A DNA stretch of 64,000 nt from Urophycis tenuis. Taxonomy: Eukaryota; Chordata; Actinopteri; Gadiformes; Phycidae. A model generated the notes under the pieces. It saw only the letters and a list, made by a program, of their open reading frames with translations, searched no databases and had not been told where the DNA came from. Positions 42,951 to 56,052 of the stretch are shown here, piece after piece. Both the position numbers and the translations under genes were made by a program. Within the stretch, counting starts at the first letter, position 1, and each line of letters begins with the position of its first letter. The stretch is from contig JAXIVH010000001.1 in NCBI GenBank assembly GCA_036785325.1, forward strand, positions 22,341,455 to 22,405,454, in the 5' to 3' direction.

Positions 42951-45023
42951 TTCGTTAGAGTTATCTCGATGACCCCCCCCACCTCATCCAACGACTCGGT
43001 AGTTGAATAGGGGATCAAAGGCAGTTGCACTCGCCAATATCTAGTCATCCGCAGCTCTCTTTTCCCATATTACCAAGAATGAAGTAAAACGAAATGGTTA
43101 TCTGTCTTGTTGTGATATAACCGCTGATTTGGAGATATAGACTTGTTTTTCCTTTTCCCAAAGGTTTTCTTTGTTCCAAGATGAAGGTCAATCTAGTTTG
43201 ATTGAAGGTACTTCCAATGCATTGGTATATTTACTTATTTGAATAAAGACGAGTCACAGCTGGAGTGAGACTTTTCTTTTCCATTTCTATTTTAGTATAA
43301 ACGTGCTATCGAAATATTAGGACACGTCATCAGTAGTGGACCCTGGGATCATAGGGTGTTTCTGGCCATTGTCACTATACACCCTCACCCAAGGGAGGCC
43401 CCCCCGAGAGTGATCAATTCTCAAGGTGTGTCGTTTCCGAAATGGAATTGGTATTGGGTTTAAGCTTTTTTAGGAGTGATCATTTGTTGAGGTAACGTCG
43501 AGGTAAGTAAAGGTAAGTAAAACACTTTTTAGGATACATTGTTTTGGTTATGGAGAGGAGGGGGCACATACTTACCCCCTGACCAGCACAAACCAGTTGT
43601 TAACACCGCTAGGTAGCCCTGGTTTGGCCAATCAGGGCCGGAGCTTGGTTCTTGTCCTCTGTTGGGTCCAGATGAACTAGCAGAAAACTGGGGTCACGAA
43701 GGACCGAGGCCAGCCGTGACAAAGCACTGCCTCCACGGTCCCCCAATGCAGCTATCCTCAGCGATGGGTGTCCAGACCTAGGAAAGACCAAGACCAGCCC
43801 CGTCCAGCGGTGCCTTCCCAGTCGGTCCCAGGGTAGGAAAGGCCAAGGCCAGCCGCGACTAAGCACTGCCTCCCTGGCCCCTCCAGGACCCCATGCCGAA
43901 CAGCCTGTTAATAACAATTCCTGTGCCCCATACACCGCGCGACTACAGAGATTGTGTAGGGAGTTGACCTTAGAGAAGACTCAATGGCTTACTTTCCTCA
44001 CCCAAAACAACAATTTCTTGGGGTAGTCTATTCTCGCCGTAGGTACTTCGGTAATGGGTTTTTTTGTGAAAAGTTTTCCGGATGAAATGCATGCTGGGTA
44101 ATTGTCTTCTTCCTCCAATATGTCAAGTGTAGGTTAAGGTTAGGGTAGATTTAGGGGTAGAGTTAGCAGTTAACCTTAACGTTAGGTTTGAAGTAAATGG
44201 GAGGGGTTGCGGTTAGGGTTAAGGTTAGGGCTGAGGTTAGGGTTAGGTATAAGGTTACGGTTTAGGGTTAAGGTTAGGGTTAAGGTTAGGGTTACGGTTA
44301 GGGCTAAGGTTAGGGCTAAGGTTAGAGTCAGGGTTAGGGTTAGCGTTACAGTTAGGGTAAGGTTAGGGTTAGGGTTAGAGGTTAGGGGTAAGGGGTTAGG
44401 GTTAAGATGAGGGCTGAGGTTAGGGTTAAGGTTAGGGCTGAGGTTAGGGTTAGGTTTAAGGTTAGGGATAAGGTTAGGGTTGGGGTTACGGCTGAGATTG
44501 GGGTTAAGGTTAGGGTTGAGGTTAGGGTTAGTGTTATGGATAAGGTTAGGTTAAGTGTTAGGGCCAAGGTTAGGGTTAAGGTTATGGTTAAGATTAGGGT
44601 TAGGGCTAGAATTAGGGTTAGGGCTAAGGTTAGGGTTAGGGTTATGGCTGAGGTTAGGGTTAAGGTTAGGTTTGAGGTTAGTGTTAAGGTTAGGGCCAAG
44701 GTTAGGGTTAGGGTTAAGGTTAGGGTTAGGGCTAAGGTTACGGTTAGGGTTATGGCTGAGGCTAGGGTTAGGGCTAAAGTTAGGGCAAAGGTTAGAGTTA
44801 GGGTTAGCGTTAGAGTTAGGGTAGGGTTAGTGTTGGAGGTTAGGGTAGGCTTAGGGTTAGAGTTAGAGTAGGGGTTAGGGTTAGAGTTAGAGTAGGGGTT
44901 AGGGTTAGTGTTAAGGCTAAGGTTAGGGGTTGAGGTTAGTGTTAAGATTAGGGCCAAGGTAAGGGTTAGTGTTAGGGTTGAGTTAGGGTTAGGGCTAAGG
45001 TTAGGCCTATGGTTAGGGTTGGG
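42951..45023 (+). repeat. Array unit 15, type B (2073 bp)
   Basis: Core 42951-44130, T 44131-45023, no M block. It carries the core variant CCCCGTCCAGCGG near 43799 and the GAGTCAGGG/GCGTTACAGTT T-block haplotype. This combination recurs only in unit 19, 10,351 bp to the right. Confidence 0.93.
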
Positions 45024-47774
45024 TTCGTTAGAGTTATCTCGATGACCCCCCCCACCTCATCCAACGACTCGGTAGTTGAATAGGGGATCAAAGGCAGTTG
45101 CACTCGCCAATATCTAGTCATCCGCAGCTCTCTTTTCCCATATTACCAAGAATGAAGTAAAACGAAATGGTTATCTGTCTTGTTGTGATATAACCGCTGA
45201 TTTGGAGATATAGACTTGTTTTTCCTTTTCCCAAAGGTTTTCTTTGTTCCAAGATGAAGGTCAATCTAGTTTGATTGAAGGTACTTCCAATGCATTGGTA
45301 TATTTACTTATTTGAATAAAGACGAGTCACAGCTGGAGTGAGACTTTTCTTTTCCATTTCTATTTTAGTATAAACGTGCTATCGAAATATTAGGACACGT
45401 CATCAGTAGTGGACCCTGGGATCATAGGGTGTTTCTGGCCATTGTCACTATACACCCTCACCCAAGGGAGGCCCCCCCGAGAGTGATCAATTCTCAAGGT
45501 GTGTCGTTTCCGAAATGGAATTGGTATTGGGTTTAAGCTTTTTTAGGAGTGATCATTTGTTGAGGTAACGTCGAGGTAAGTAAAGGTAAGTAAAACACTT
45601 TTTAGGATACATTGTTTTGGTTATGGAGAGGAGGGGGCACATACTTACCCCCTGACCAGCACAAACCAGTTGTTAACACCGCTAGGTAGCCCTGGTTTGG
45701 CCAATCAGGGCCGGAGCTTGGTTCTTGTCCTCTGTTGGGTCCAGATGAACTAGCAGAAAACTGGGGTCACGAAGGACCGAGGCCAGCCGTGACAAAGCAC
45801 TGCCTCCACGGTCCCCCAATGCAGCTATCCTCAGCGATGGGTGTCCAGACCTAGGAAAGACCAAGACCAGCCCCGACCAGCGGTGCCTTCCCAGTCGGTC
45901 CCAGGGTAGGAAAGGCCAAGGCCAGCCGCGACTAAGCACTGCCTCCCTGGCCCCTCCAGGACCCCATGCCGAACAGCCTGTTAATAACAATTCCTGTGCC
46001 CCATACACCGCGCGACTACAGAGATTGTGTAGGAAGTTGACCTTAGAGAAGACTCAATGGCTTACTTTCCTCACCCAAAACAACAATTTCTTGGGGTAGT
46101 CTATTCTCGCCGTAGGTACTTCGGTAATGGGTTTTTTTGTGAAAAGTTTTCCGGATGAAATGCATGCTGGGTAATTCTCTTCTTCCTCCAATATGTCAAG
46201 TGTAGGTTAAGGTTAGGGTAGATTTAGGGGTAGAGTTAGCAGTTAACCTTAACGTTAGGTTTGAAGTAAATGGGAGGGGTTGCGGTTAGGGTTAAGGTTA
46301 GGGCTGAGGTTAGGGTTAGGTATAAGGTTACGGTTTAGGGTTAAGGTTAGGGTTAAGGTTAGGGTTACGGTTAGGGCTAAGGTTAGGGCTAAGGTTAGAG
46401 TAAGGGTTAGGGTTAGCGTTACGGTTAGGGTAAGGTTAGGGTTAGGGTTAGAGGTTAGGGGTTAGGGGTTAGGGTTAAGATGAGGGCTGAGGTTAGGGTT
46501 AAGGTTAGGGCTGAGGTTAGGGTTAGGTTTAAGGTTAGGGATAAGGTTAGGGTTGGGGTTACGGCTGAGATTGGGGTTAAGGTTAGGGTTGAGGTTAGGG
46601 TTAGTGTTATGGATAAGGTTAGGTTAAGTGTTAGGGCCAAGGTTAGGGTTAAGGTTATGGTTAAGATTAGGGTTAGGGCTAGAATTAGGGTTAGGGCTAA
46701 GGTTAGGGTTAGGGTTATGGCTGAGGTTAGGGTTAAGGTTAGGTTTGAGGTTAGTGTTAAGGTTAGGGCCAAGGTTAGGGTTAGGGTTAAGGTTAGGGTT
46801 AGGGCTAAGGTTAGGGTTAGGGTTATGGCTGAGGCTAGGGTTAGGGCTAAAGTTAGGGCAAAGGTTAGAGTTAGGGTTAGCGTTAGAGTTAGGGTAGGGT
46901 TAGTGTTGGAGGTTAGGGTAGGCTTAGGGTTAGAGTTAGAGTAGGGGTTAGGGTTAGAGTTAGAGTAGGGGTTAGGGTTAGTGTTAAGGCTAAGGTTAGG
47001 GGTTGAGGTTAGTGTTAAGATTAGGGCCAAGGTAAGGGTTAGTGTTAGGGTTGAGTTAGGGTTAGGGCTAAGGTTAGGCCTATGGTTAGGGTTGGGGTTG
47101 AGGTTAGCGTTACGGTTAGGGTAAGGTTAGGGTTAGGGTTAGAGGTTAGGGGTTAGGGTTAAGATGAGGGCTGAGGTTAGGGTTAAGGTTAGGGCTGAGG
47201 TTAGGGTTAGGTTTAAGGTTAGGGATAAGGTTAGGGTTGGGGTTACGGCTGAGATTGGGGTTAAGGTTAGGGTTGAGGTTAGGGTTAGTGTTATGGATAA
47301 GGTTAGGTTAAGTGTTAGGGCCAAGGTTAGGGTTAAGGTTATGGTTAAGATTAGGGTTAGGGCTAGAATTAGGGTTAGGGCTAAGGTTAGGGTTAGGGTT
47401 ATGGCTGAGGTTAGGGTTAAGGTTAGGTTTGAGGTTAGTGTTAAGGTTAGGGCCAAGGTTAGGGTTAGGGTTAAGGTTAGGGTTAGGGCTAAGGTTAGGG
47501 TTAGGGTTATGGCTGAGGCTAGGGTTAGGGCTAAAGTTAGGGCAAAGGTTAGAGTTAGGGTTAGCGTTAGAGTTAGGGTAGGGTTAGTGTTGGAGGTTAG
47601 GGTAGGCTTAGAGTTAGAGTAGGGGTTAGGGTTAGAGTTAGAGTAGGGGTTAGGGTTAGTGTTAAGGCTAAGGTTAGGGGTTGAGGTTAGTGTTAAGATT
47701 AGGGCCAAGGTAAGGGTTAGTGTTAGGGTTGAGTTAGGGTTAGGGCTAAGGTTAGGCCTATGGTTAGGGTTGGG
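45024..47774 (+). repeat. Array unit 16, type C, double T block (2751 bp)
   Basis: Core 45024-46203, first T 46204 to about 47102, second T about 47103-47774. A private TAATTCTCTTC near 46173 replaces TAATTGTCTTC beside the ZNF143-like site. Confidence 0.93.
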
Positions 47775-50549
47775 TTCGTTAGAGTTATCTCGATGACCCC
47801 CCCCACCTCATCCAACGACTCGGTAGTTGAATAGGGGATCAAAGGCAGTTGCACTCGCCAATATCTAGTCATCCGCAGCTCTCTTTTCCCATATTACCAA
47901 GAATGAAGTAAAACGAAATGGTTATCTGTCTTGTTGTGATATAACCGCTGATTTGGAGATATAGACTTGTTTTTCCTTTTCCCAAAGGTTTTCTTTGTTC
48001 CAAGATGAAGGTCAATCTAGTTTGATTGAAGGTACTTCCAATGCATTGGTATATTTACTTATTTGAATAAAGACGAGTCACAGCTGGAGTGAGACTTTTC
48101 TTTTCCATTTCTATTTTAGTATAAACGTGCTATCGAAATATTAGGACACGTCATCAGTAGTGGACCCTGGGATCATAGGGTGTTTCTGGCCATTGTCACT
48201 ATACACCCTCACCCAAGGGAGGCCCCCCCGAGAGTGATCAATTCTCAAGGTGTGTCGTTTCCGAAATGGAATTGGTATTGGGTTTAAGCTTTTTTAGGAG
48301 TGATCATTTGTTGAGGTAACGTCGAGGTAAGTAAAGGTAGGTAAAACACTTTTTAGGATACATTGTTTTGGTTATGGAGAGGAGGGGGCACATACTTACC
48401 CCCTGACCAGCACAAACCAGTTGTTAACACCGCTAGGTAGCCCTGGTTTGGCCAATCAGGGCCGGAGCTTGGTTCTTGTCCTCTGTTGGGTCCAGATGAA
48501 CTAGCAGAAAACTGGGGTCACGAAGGACCGAGGCCAGCCGTGACAAAGCACTGCCTCCACGGTCCCCCAATGCAGCTATCCTCAGCGATGGGTGTCCAGA
48601 CCTAGGAAAGACCAAGACCAGCCCCGACCAGCGGTGCCTTCCCAGTCGGTCCCAGGGTAGGAAAGGCCAAGGCCAGCCGCGACTAAGCACTGCCTCCCTG
48701 GCCCCTCCAGGACCCCATGCCGAACAGCCTGTTAATAACAATTCCTGTGCCCCATACACCGCGCGACTACAGAGATTGTGTAGGAAGTTGACCTTAGAGA
48801 AGACTCAATGGCTTACTTTCCTCACCCAAAACAACAATTTCTTGGGGTAGTCTATTCTCGCCGTAGGTACTTCGGTAATGGGTTTTTTTGTGAAAAGTTT
48901 TCCGGATGAAATGCATGCTGGGTAATTGTCTTCTTCCTCCAATATGTCAAGTGTAGGTTAAGGTTAGGGTAGATTTAGGGGTAGAGTTAGCAGTTAACCT
49001 TAACGTTAGGTTTGAAGTAAATGGGAGGGGTTGCGGTTAGGGTTAAGGTTAGGGCTGAGGTTAGGGTTAGGTATAAGGTTACGGTTTAGGGTTAAGGTTA
49101 GGGTTAAGGTTAGGGTTACGGTTAGGGCTAAGGTTAGGGCTAAGGTTAGAGTAAGGGTTAGGGTTAGCGTTACGGTTAGGGTAAGGTTAGGGTTAGGGTT
49201 AGAGGTTAGGGGTTAGGGGTTAGGGTTAAGATGAGGGCTGAGGTTAGGGTTAAGGTTAGGGCTGAGGTTAGGGTTAGGTTTAAGGTTAGGGATAAGGTTA
49301 GGGTTGGGGTTACGGCTGAGATTGGGGTTAAGGTTAGGGTTGAGGTTAGGGTTAGTGTTATGGATAAGGATAGGTTAAGTGTTAGGGCCAAGGTTAGGGT
49401 TAAGGTTATGGTTAAGATTAGGGTAAGGGCTAGAATTAGGGTTAGGGCTAAGGTTAGGGTTAGGGTTATGGCTGAGGTTAGGGTTAAGGTTAGGTTTGAG
49501 GTTAGTGTTAAGGTTAGGGCCAAGGTTAGGGTTAGGGTTAAGGTTAGGGTTAGGGCTAAGGTTAGGGTTAGGGTTATGGCTGAGGCTAGGGTTAGGGCTA
49601 AAGTTAGGGCAAAGGTTAGAGTTAGGGTTAGCGTTAGAGTTAGGGTAGGGTTAGTGTTGGAGGTTAGGGTAGGCTTAGGGTTAGAGTTAGAGTAGGGGTT
49701 AGGGTTAGAGTTAGAGTAGGGGTTAGGGTTAGTGTTAAGGCTAAGGTTAGGGGTTGAGGTTAGTGTTAAGATTAGGGCCAAGGTAAGGGTTAGTGTTAGG
49801 GTTGAGTTAGGGTTAGGGCTAAGGTTAGGCCTATGGTTAGGGTTGGGGTTGAGGTTATCCCTAGGGTTAGAGTTAGAGCTAGAGATTGAGGAAGGTAGAG
49901 TCAAGGTGAGACAGTCTGTACGGACTGAACTCACCCCCGCCGGATCGGGCTAGTACACTCTATCTCCCCCAACTCCCTCATTTCCATGAGGGAAGACAGG
50001 GGAGAAGAGATGGGAGGAGTATATATATTTAATATTTTTTTTTTTAGTAAATAAATACATCGAGAGACTCACAGCTGGAGTGGGTTTTAATCTTTGTATT
50101 CAAGGTTGTTCCTCCTCTTTTGATTCCTCGCTGGTGGTGCGTCGTCTCCACCTAGTGGTCGTTTTGTGAAGAAGAGTTATAGAAATAGAAATAGAAATAC
50201 TCTATTGTTCCCAGGTTGGGAAATTGCATTAATAGGTAAGTAATAATAATAATAATAGGTAATTGCAATAGTTGGTAAGGTAATCTATATTTAATTTATT
50301 TATTTATATTTGTATATTTATTTAGTCTATTTATTTATTCATTTTTGTTTATTTATTTATTTAGATAAAGAGGATCACAGCTGGAGTGAGTTTTTAGTCT
50401 TTGTGTTAAAGGCTGGTTGCCTTCTTTTGATTCTTCAGTGGTGGTCCATCGCCTCCATCTAGTGGTCGTTTTGTGAATAACAGTTGGTAAGGTAATATAA
50501 ATGGGTTGTGTAGAGAGCCCGTTCTTTCGATGGCCCTGGCTCGGTTAGG
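47775..50549 (+). repeat. Array unit 17, type A (2775 bp)
   Basis: Core 47775-48954, T 48955-49891, M 49892-50549. T has the GATAAGGATAGG and GTAAGGGCTAG haplotype of units 3 and 5. The second of the two tandem splice-donor-like motifs is changed to AAAGGTAGGTAAAA near 48334. Confidence 0.93.
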
Positions 50550-53301
50550 TTCGTTAGAGTTATCTCGATGACCCCCCCCCACCTCATCCAACGACTCGGT
50601 AGTTGAATAGGGGATCAAAGGCAGTTGCACTCGCCAATATCTAGTCATCCGCAGCTCTCTTTTCCCATATTACCAAGAATGAAGTAAAACGAAATGGTTA
50701 TCTGTCTTGTTGTGATATAACCGCTGATTTGGAGATATAGACTTGTTTTTCCTTTTCCCAAAGGTTTTCTTTGTTCCAAGATGAAGGTCAATCTAGTTTG
50801 ATTGAAGGTACTTCCAATGCATTGGTATATTTACTTATTTGAATAAAGACGAGTCACAGCTGGAGTGAGACTTTTCTTTTCCATTTCTATTTTAGTATAA
50901 ACGTGCTATCGAAATATTAGGACACGTCATCAGTAGTGGACCCTGGGATCATAGGGTGTTTCTGGCCATTGTCACTATACACCCTCACCCAAGGGAGGCC
51001 CCCCCGAGAGTGATCAATTCTCAAGGTGTGTCGTTTCCGAAATGGAATTGGTATTGGGTTTAAGCTTTTTTAGGAGTGATCATTTGTTGAGGTAACGTCG
51101 AGGTAAGTAAAGGTAAGTAAAACACTTTTTAGGATACATTGTTTTGGTTATGGAGAGGAGGGGGCACATACTTACCCCCTGACCAGCACAAACCAGTTGT
51201 TAACACCGCTAGGTAGCCCTGGTTTGGCCAATCAGGGCCGGAGCTTGGTTCTTGTCCTCTGTTGGGTCCAGATGAACTAGCAGAAAACTGGGGTCACGAA
51301 GGACCGAGGCCAGCCGTGACAAAGCACTGCCTCCACGGTCCCCCAATGCAGCTATCCTCAGCGATGGGTGTCCAGACCTAGGAAAGACCAAGACCAGCCC
51401 CGACCAGCGGTGCCTTCCCAGTCGGTCCCAGGGTAGGAAAGGCCAAGGCCAGCCGCGACTAAGCACTGCCTCCCTGGCCCCTCCAGGACCCCATGCCGAA
51501 CAGCCTGTTAATAACAATTCCTGTGCCCCATACACCGCGCGACTACAGAGATTGTGTAGGAAGTTGACCTTAGAGAAGACTCAATGGCTTACTTTCCTCA
51601 CCCAAAACAACAATTTCTTGGGGTAGTCTATTCTCGCCGTAGGTACTTCGGTAATGGGTTTTTTTGTGAAAAGTTTTCCGGATGAAATGCATGCTGGGTA
51701 ATTGTCTTCTTCCTCCAATATGTCAAGTGTAGGTTAAGGTTAGGGTAGATTTAGGGGTAGAGTTAGCAGTTAACCTTAACGTTAGGTTTGAAGTAAATGG
51801 GAGGGGTTGCGGTTAGGGTTAAGGTTAGGGCTGAGGTTAGGGTTAGGTATAAGGTTACGGTTTAGGGTTAAGGTTAGGGTTAAGGTTAGGGTTACGGTTA
51901 GGGCTAAGGTTAGGGCTAAGGTTAGAGTAAGGGTTAGGGTTAGCGTTACGGTTAGGGTAAGGTTAGGGTTAGGGTTAGAGGTTAGGGGTTAGGGGTTAGG
52001 GTTAAGATGAGGGCTGAGGTTAGGGTTAAGGTTAGGGCTGAGGTTAGGGTTAGGTTTAAGGTTAGGGATAAGGTTAGGGTTGGGGTTACGGCTGAGATTG
52101 GGGTTAAGGTTAGGGTTGAGGTTAGGGTTAGTGTTATGGATAAGGATAGGTTAAGTGTTAGGGCCAAGGTTAGGGTTAAGGTTATGGTTAAGATTAGGGT
52201 AAGGGCTAGAATTAGGGTTAGGGCTAAGGTTAGGGTTAGGGTTATGGCTGAGGTTAGGGTTAAGGTTAGGTTTGAGGTTAGGGTTAAGGTTAGGGCCAAG
52301 GTTAGGGTTAGGGTTAAGGTTAGGGTTAGGGCTAAGGTTAGGGTTAGGGTTATGGCTGAGGCTAGGATTAGGGCTAAAGTTAGGGCAAAGGTTAGAGTTA
52401 GGGTTAGCGTTAGAGTTAGGGTAGGGTTAGTGTTGGAGGTTAGGGTAGGCTTAGGGTTAGAGTTAGAGTAGGGGTTAGGGTTAGAGTTAGAGTAGGGGTT
52501 AGGGTTAGTGTTAAGGCTAAGGTTAGGGGTTGAGGTTAGTGTTAAGATTAGGGCCAAGGTAAGGGTTAGTGTTAGGGTTGAGTTAGGGTTAGGGCTAAGG
52601 TTAGGCCTATGGTTAGGGTTGGGGTTGAGGTTAGCGTTACGGTTAGGGTAAGGTTAGGGTTAGGGTTAGAGGTTAGGGGTTAGGGTTAAGATGAGGGCTG
52701 AGGTTAGGGTTAAGGTTAGGGCTGAGGTTAGGGTTAGGTTTAAGGTTAGGGATAAGGTTAGGGTTGGGGTTACGGCTGAGATTGGGGTTAAGGTTAGGGT
52801 TGAGGTTAGGGTTAGTGTTATGGATAAGGTTAGGTTAAGTGTTAGGGCCAAGGTTAGGGTTAAGGTTATGGTTAAGATTAGGGTTAGGGCTAGAATTAGG
52901 GTTAGGGCTAAGGTTAGGGTTAGGGTTATGGCTGAGGTTAGGGTTAAGGTTAGGTTTGAGGTTAGTGTTAAGGTTAGGGCCAAGGTTAGGGTTAGGGTTA
53001 AGGTTAGGGTTAGGGCTAAGGTTAGGGTTAGGGTTATGGCTGAGGCTAGGGTTAGGGCTAAAGTTAGGGCAAAGGTTAGAGTTAGGGTTAGCGTTAGAGT
53101 TAGGGTAGGGTTAGTGTTGGAGGTTAGGGTAGGCTTAGAGTTAGAGTAGGGGTTAGGGTTAGAGTTAGAGTAGGGGTTAGGGTTAGTGTTAAGGCTAAGG
53201 TTAGGGGTTGAGGTTAGTGTTAAGATTAGGGCCAAGGTAAGGGTTAGTGTTAGGGTTGAGTTAGGGTTAGGGCTAAGGTTAGGCCTATGGTTAGGGTTGG
53301 G
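50550..53301 (+). repeat. Array unit 18, type C, double T block (2752 bp)
   Basis: Core 50550-51730, first T 51731 to about 52629, second T about 52630-53301. The first T carries GATAAGGATAGG and GTAAGGGCTAG; the second does not. The two halves therefore come from different parental T haplotypes. Confidence 0.93.
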
Positions 53302-56052
53302 TTCGTTAGAGTTATCTCGATGACCCCCCCCACCTCATCCAACGACTCGGTAGTTGAATAGGGGATCAAAGGCAGTTGCACTCGCCAATATCTAGTCATC
53401 CGCAGCTCTCTTTTCCCATATTACCAAGAATGAAGTAAAACGAAATGGTTATCTGTCTTGTTGTGATATAACCGCTGATTTGGAGATATAGACTTGTTTT
53501 TCCTTTTCCAAAAGGTTTTCTTTGTTCCAAGATGAAGGTCAATCTAGTTTGATTGAAGGTACTTCCAATGCATTGGTATATTTACTTATTTGAATAAAGA
53601 CGAGTCACAGCTGGAGTGAGACTTTTCTTTTCCATTTCTATTTTAGTATAAACGTGCTATCGAAATATTAGGACACGTCATCAGTAGTGGACCCTGGGAT
53701 CATAGGGTGTTTCTGGCCATTGTCACTATACACCCTCACCCAAGGGAGGCCCCCCCGAGAGTGATCAATTCTCAAGGTGTGTCGTTTCCGAAATGGAATT
53801 GGTATTGGGTTTAAGCTTTTTTAGGAGTGATCATTTGTTGAGGTAACGTCGAGGTAAGTAAAGGTAAGTAAAACACTTTTTAGGATACATTGTTTTGGTT
53901 ATGGAGAGGAGGGGGCACATACTTACCCCCTGACCAGCACAAACCAGTTGTTAACACCGCTAGGTAGCCCTGGTTTGGCCAATCAGGGCCGGAGCTTGGT
54001 TCTTGTCCTCTGTTGGGTCCAGATGAACTAGCAGAAAACTGGGGTCACGAAGGACCGAGGCCAGCCGTGACAAAGCACTGCCTCCACGGTCCCCCAATGC
54101 AGCTATCCTCAGCGATGGGTGTCCAGACCTAGGAAAGACCAAGACCAGCCCCGTCCAGCGGTGCCTTCCCAGTCGGTCCCAGGGTAGGAAAGGCCAAGGC
54201 CAGCCGCGACTAAGCACTGCCTCCCTGGCCCCTCCAGGACCCCATGCCGAACAGCCTGTTAATAACAATTCCTGTGCCCCATACACCGCGCGACTACAGA
54301 GATTGTGTAGGGAGTTGACCTTAGAGAAGACTCAATGGCTTACTTTCCTCACCCAAAACAACAATTTCTTGGGGTAGTCTATTCTCGCCGTAGGTACTTC
54401 GGTAATGGGTTTTTTTGTGAAAAGTTTTCCGGATGAAATGCATGCTGGGTAATTGTCTTCTTCCTCCAATATGTCAAGTGTAGGTTAAGGTTAGGGTAGA
54501 TTTAGGGGTAGAGTTAGCAGTTAACCTTAACGTTAGGTTTGAAGTAAATGGGAGGGGTTGCGGTTAGGGTTAAGGTTAGGGCTGAGGTTAGGGTTAGGTA
54601 TAAGGTTACGGTTTAGGGTTAAGGTTAGGGTTAAGGTTAGGGTTACGGTTAGGGCTAAGGTTAGGGCTAAGGTTAGAGTCAGGGTTAGGGTTAGCGTTAC
54701 AGTTAGGGTAAGGTTAGGGTTAGGGTTAGAGGTTAGGGGTAAGGGGTTAGGGTTAAGATGAGGGCTGAGGTTAGGGTTAAGGTTAGGGCTGAGGTTAGGG
54801 TTAGGTTTAAGGTTAGGGATAAGGTTAGGGTTGGGGTTACGGCTGAGATTGGGGTTAAGGTTAGGGTTGAGGTTAGGGTTAGTGTTATGGATAAGGTTAG
54901 GTTAAGTGTTAGGGCCAAGGTTAGGGTTAAGGTTATGGTTAAGATTAGGGTTAGGGCTAGAATTAGGGTTAGGGCTAAGGTTAGGGTTAGGGTTATGGCT
55001 GAGGTTAGGGTTAAGGTTAGGTTTGAGGTTAGTGTTAAGGTTAGGGCCAAGGTTAGGGTTAGGGTTAAGGTTAGGGTTAGGGCTAAGGTTACGGTTAGGG
55101 TTATGGCTGAGGCTAGGGTTAGGGCTAAAGTTAGGGCAAAGGTTAGAGTTAGGGTTAGCGTTAGAGTTAGGGTAGGGTTAGTGTTGGAGGTTAGGGTAGG
55201 CTTAGGGTTAGAGTTAGAGTAGGGGTTAGGGTTAGAGTTAGAGTAGGGGTTAGGGTTAGTGTTAAGGCTAAGGTTAGGGGTTGAGGTTAGTGTTAAGATT
55301 AGGGCCAAGGTAAGGGTTAGTGTTAGGGTTGAGTTAGGGTTAGGGCTAAGGTTAGGCCTATGGTTAGGGTTGGGGTTGAGGTTAGCGTTACGGTTAGGGT
55401 AAGGTTAGGGTTAGGGTTAGAGGTTAGGGGTTAGGGTTAAGATGAGGGCTGAGGTTAGGGTTAAGGTTAGGGCTGAGGTTAGGGTTAGGTTTAAGGTTAG
55501 GGATAAGGTTAGGGTTGGGGTTACGGCTGAGATTGGGGTTAAGGTTAGGGTTGAGGTTAGGGTTAGTGTTATGGATAAGGTTAGGTTAAGTGTTAGGGCC
55601 AAGGTTAGGGTTAAGGTTATGGTTAAGATTAGGGTTAGGGCTAGAATTAGGGTTAGGGCTAAGGTTAGGGTTAGGGTTATGGCTGAGGTTAGGGTTAAGG
55701 TTAGGTTTGAGGTTAGTGTTAAGGTTAGGGCCAAGGTTAGGGTTAGGGTTAAGGTTAGGGTTAGGGCTAAGGTTAGGGTTAGGGTTATGGCTGAGGCTAG
55801 GGTTAGGGCTAAAGTTAGGGCAAAGGTTAGAGTTAGGGTTAGCGTTAGAGTTAGGGTAGGGTTAGTGTTGGAGGTTAGGGTAGGCTTAGAGTTAGAGTAG
55901 GGGTTAGGGTTAGAGTTAGAGTAGGGGTTAGGGTTAGTGTTAAGGCTAAGGTTAGGGGTTGAGGTTAGTGTTAAGATTAGGGCCAAGGTAAGGGTTAGTG
56001 TTAGGGTTGAGTTAGGGTTAGGGCTAAGGTTAGGCCTATGGTTAGGGTTGGG
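53302..56052 (+). repeat. Array unit 19, type C, double T block (2751 bp)
   Basis: Core 53302-54481, first T 54482 to about 55380, second T about 55381-56052. The core has CCCCGTCCAGCGG (near 54150, as in unit 15) and TTCCAAAAGG (near 53507, as in unit 20). The first T has the GAGTCAGGG/GCGTTACAGTT haplotype. Confidence 0.93.
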
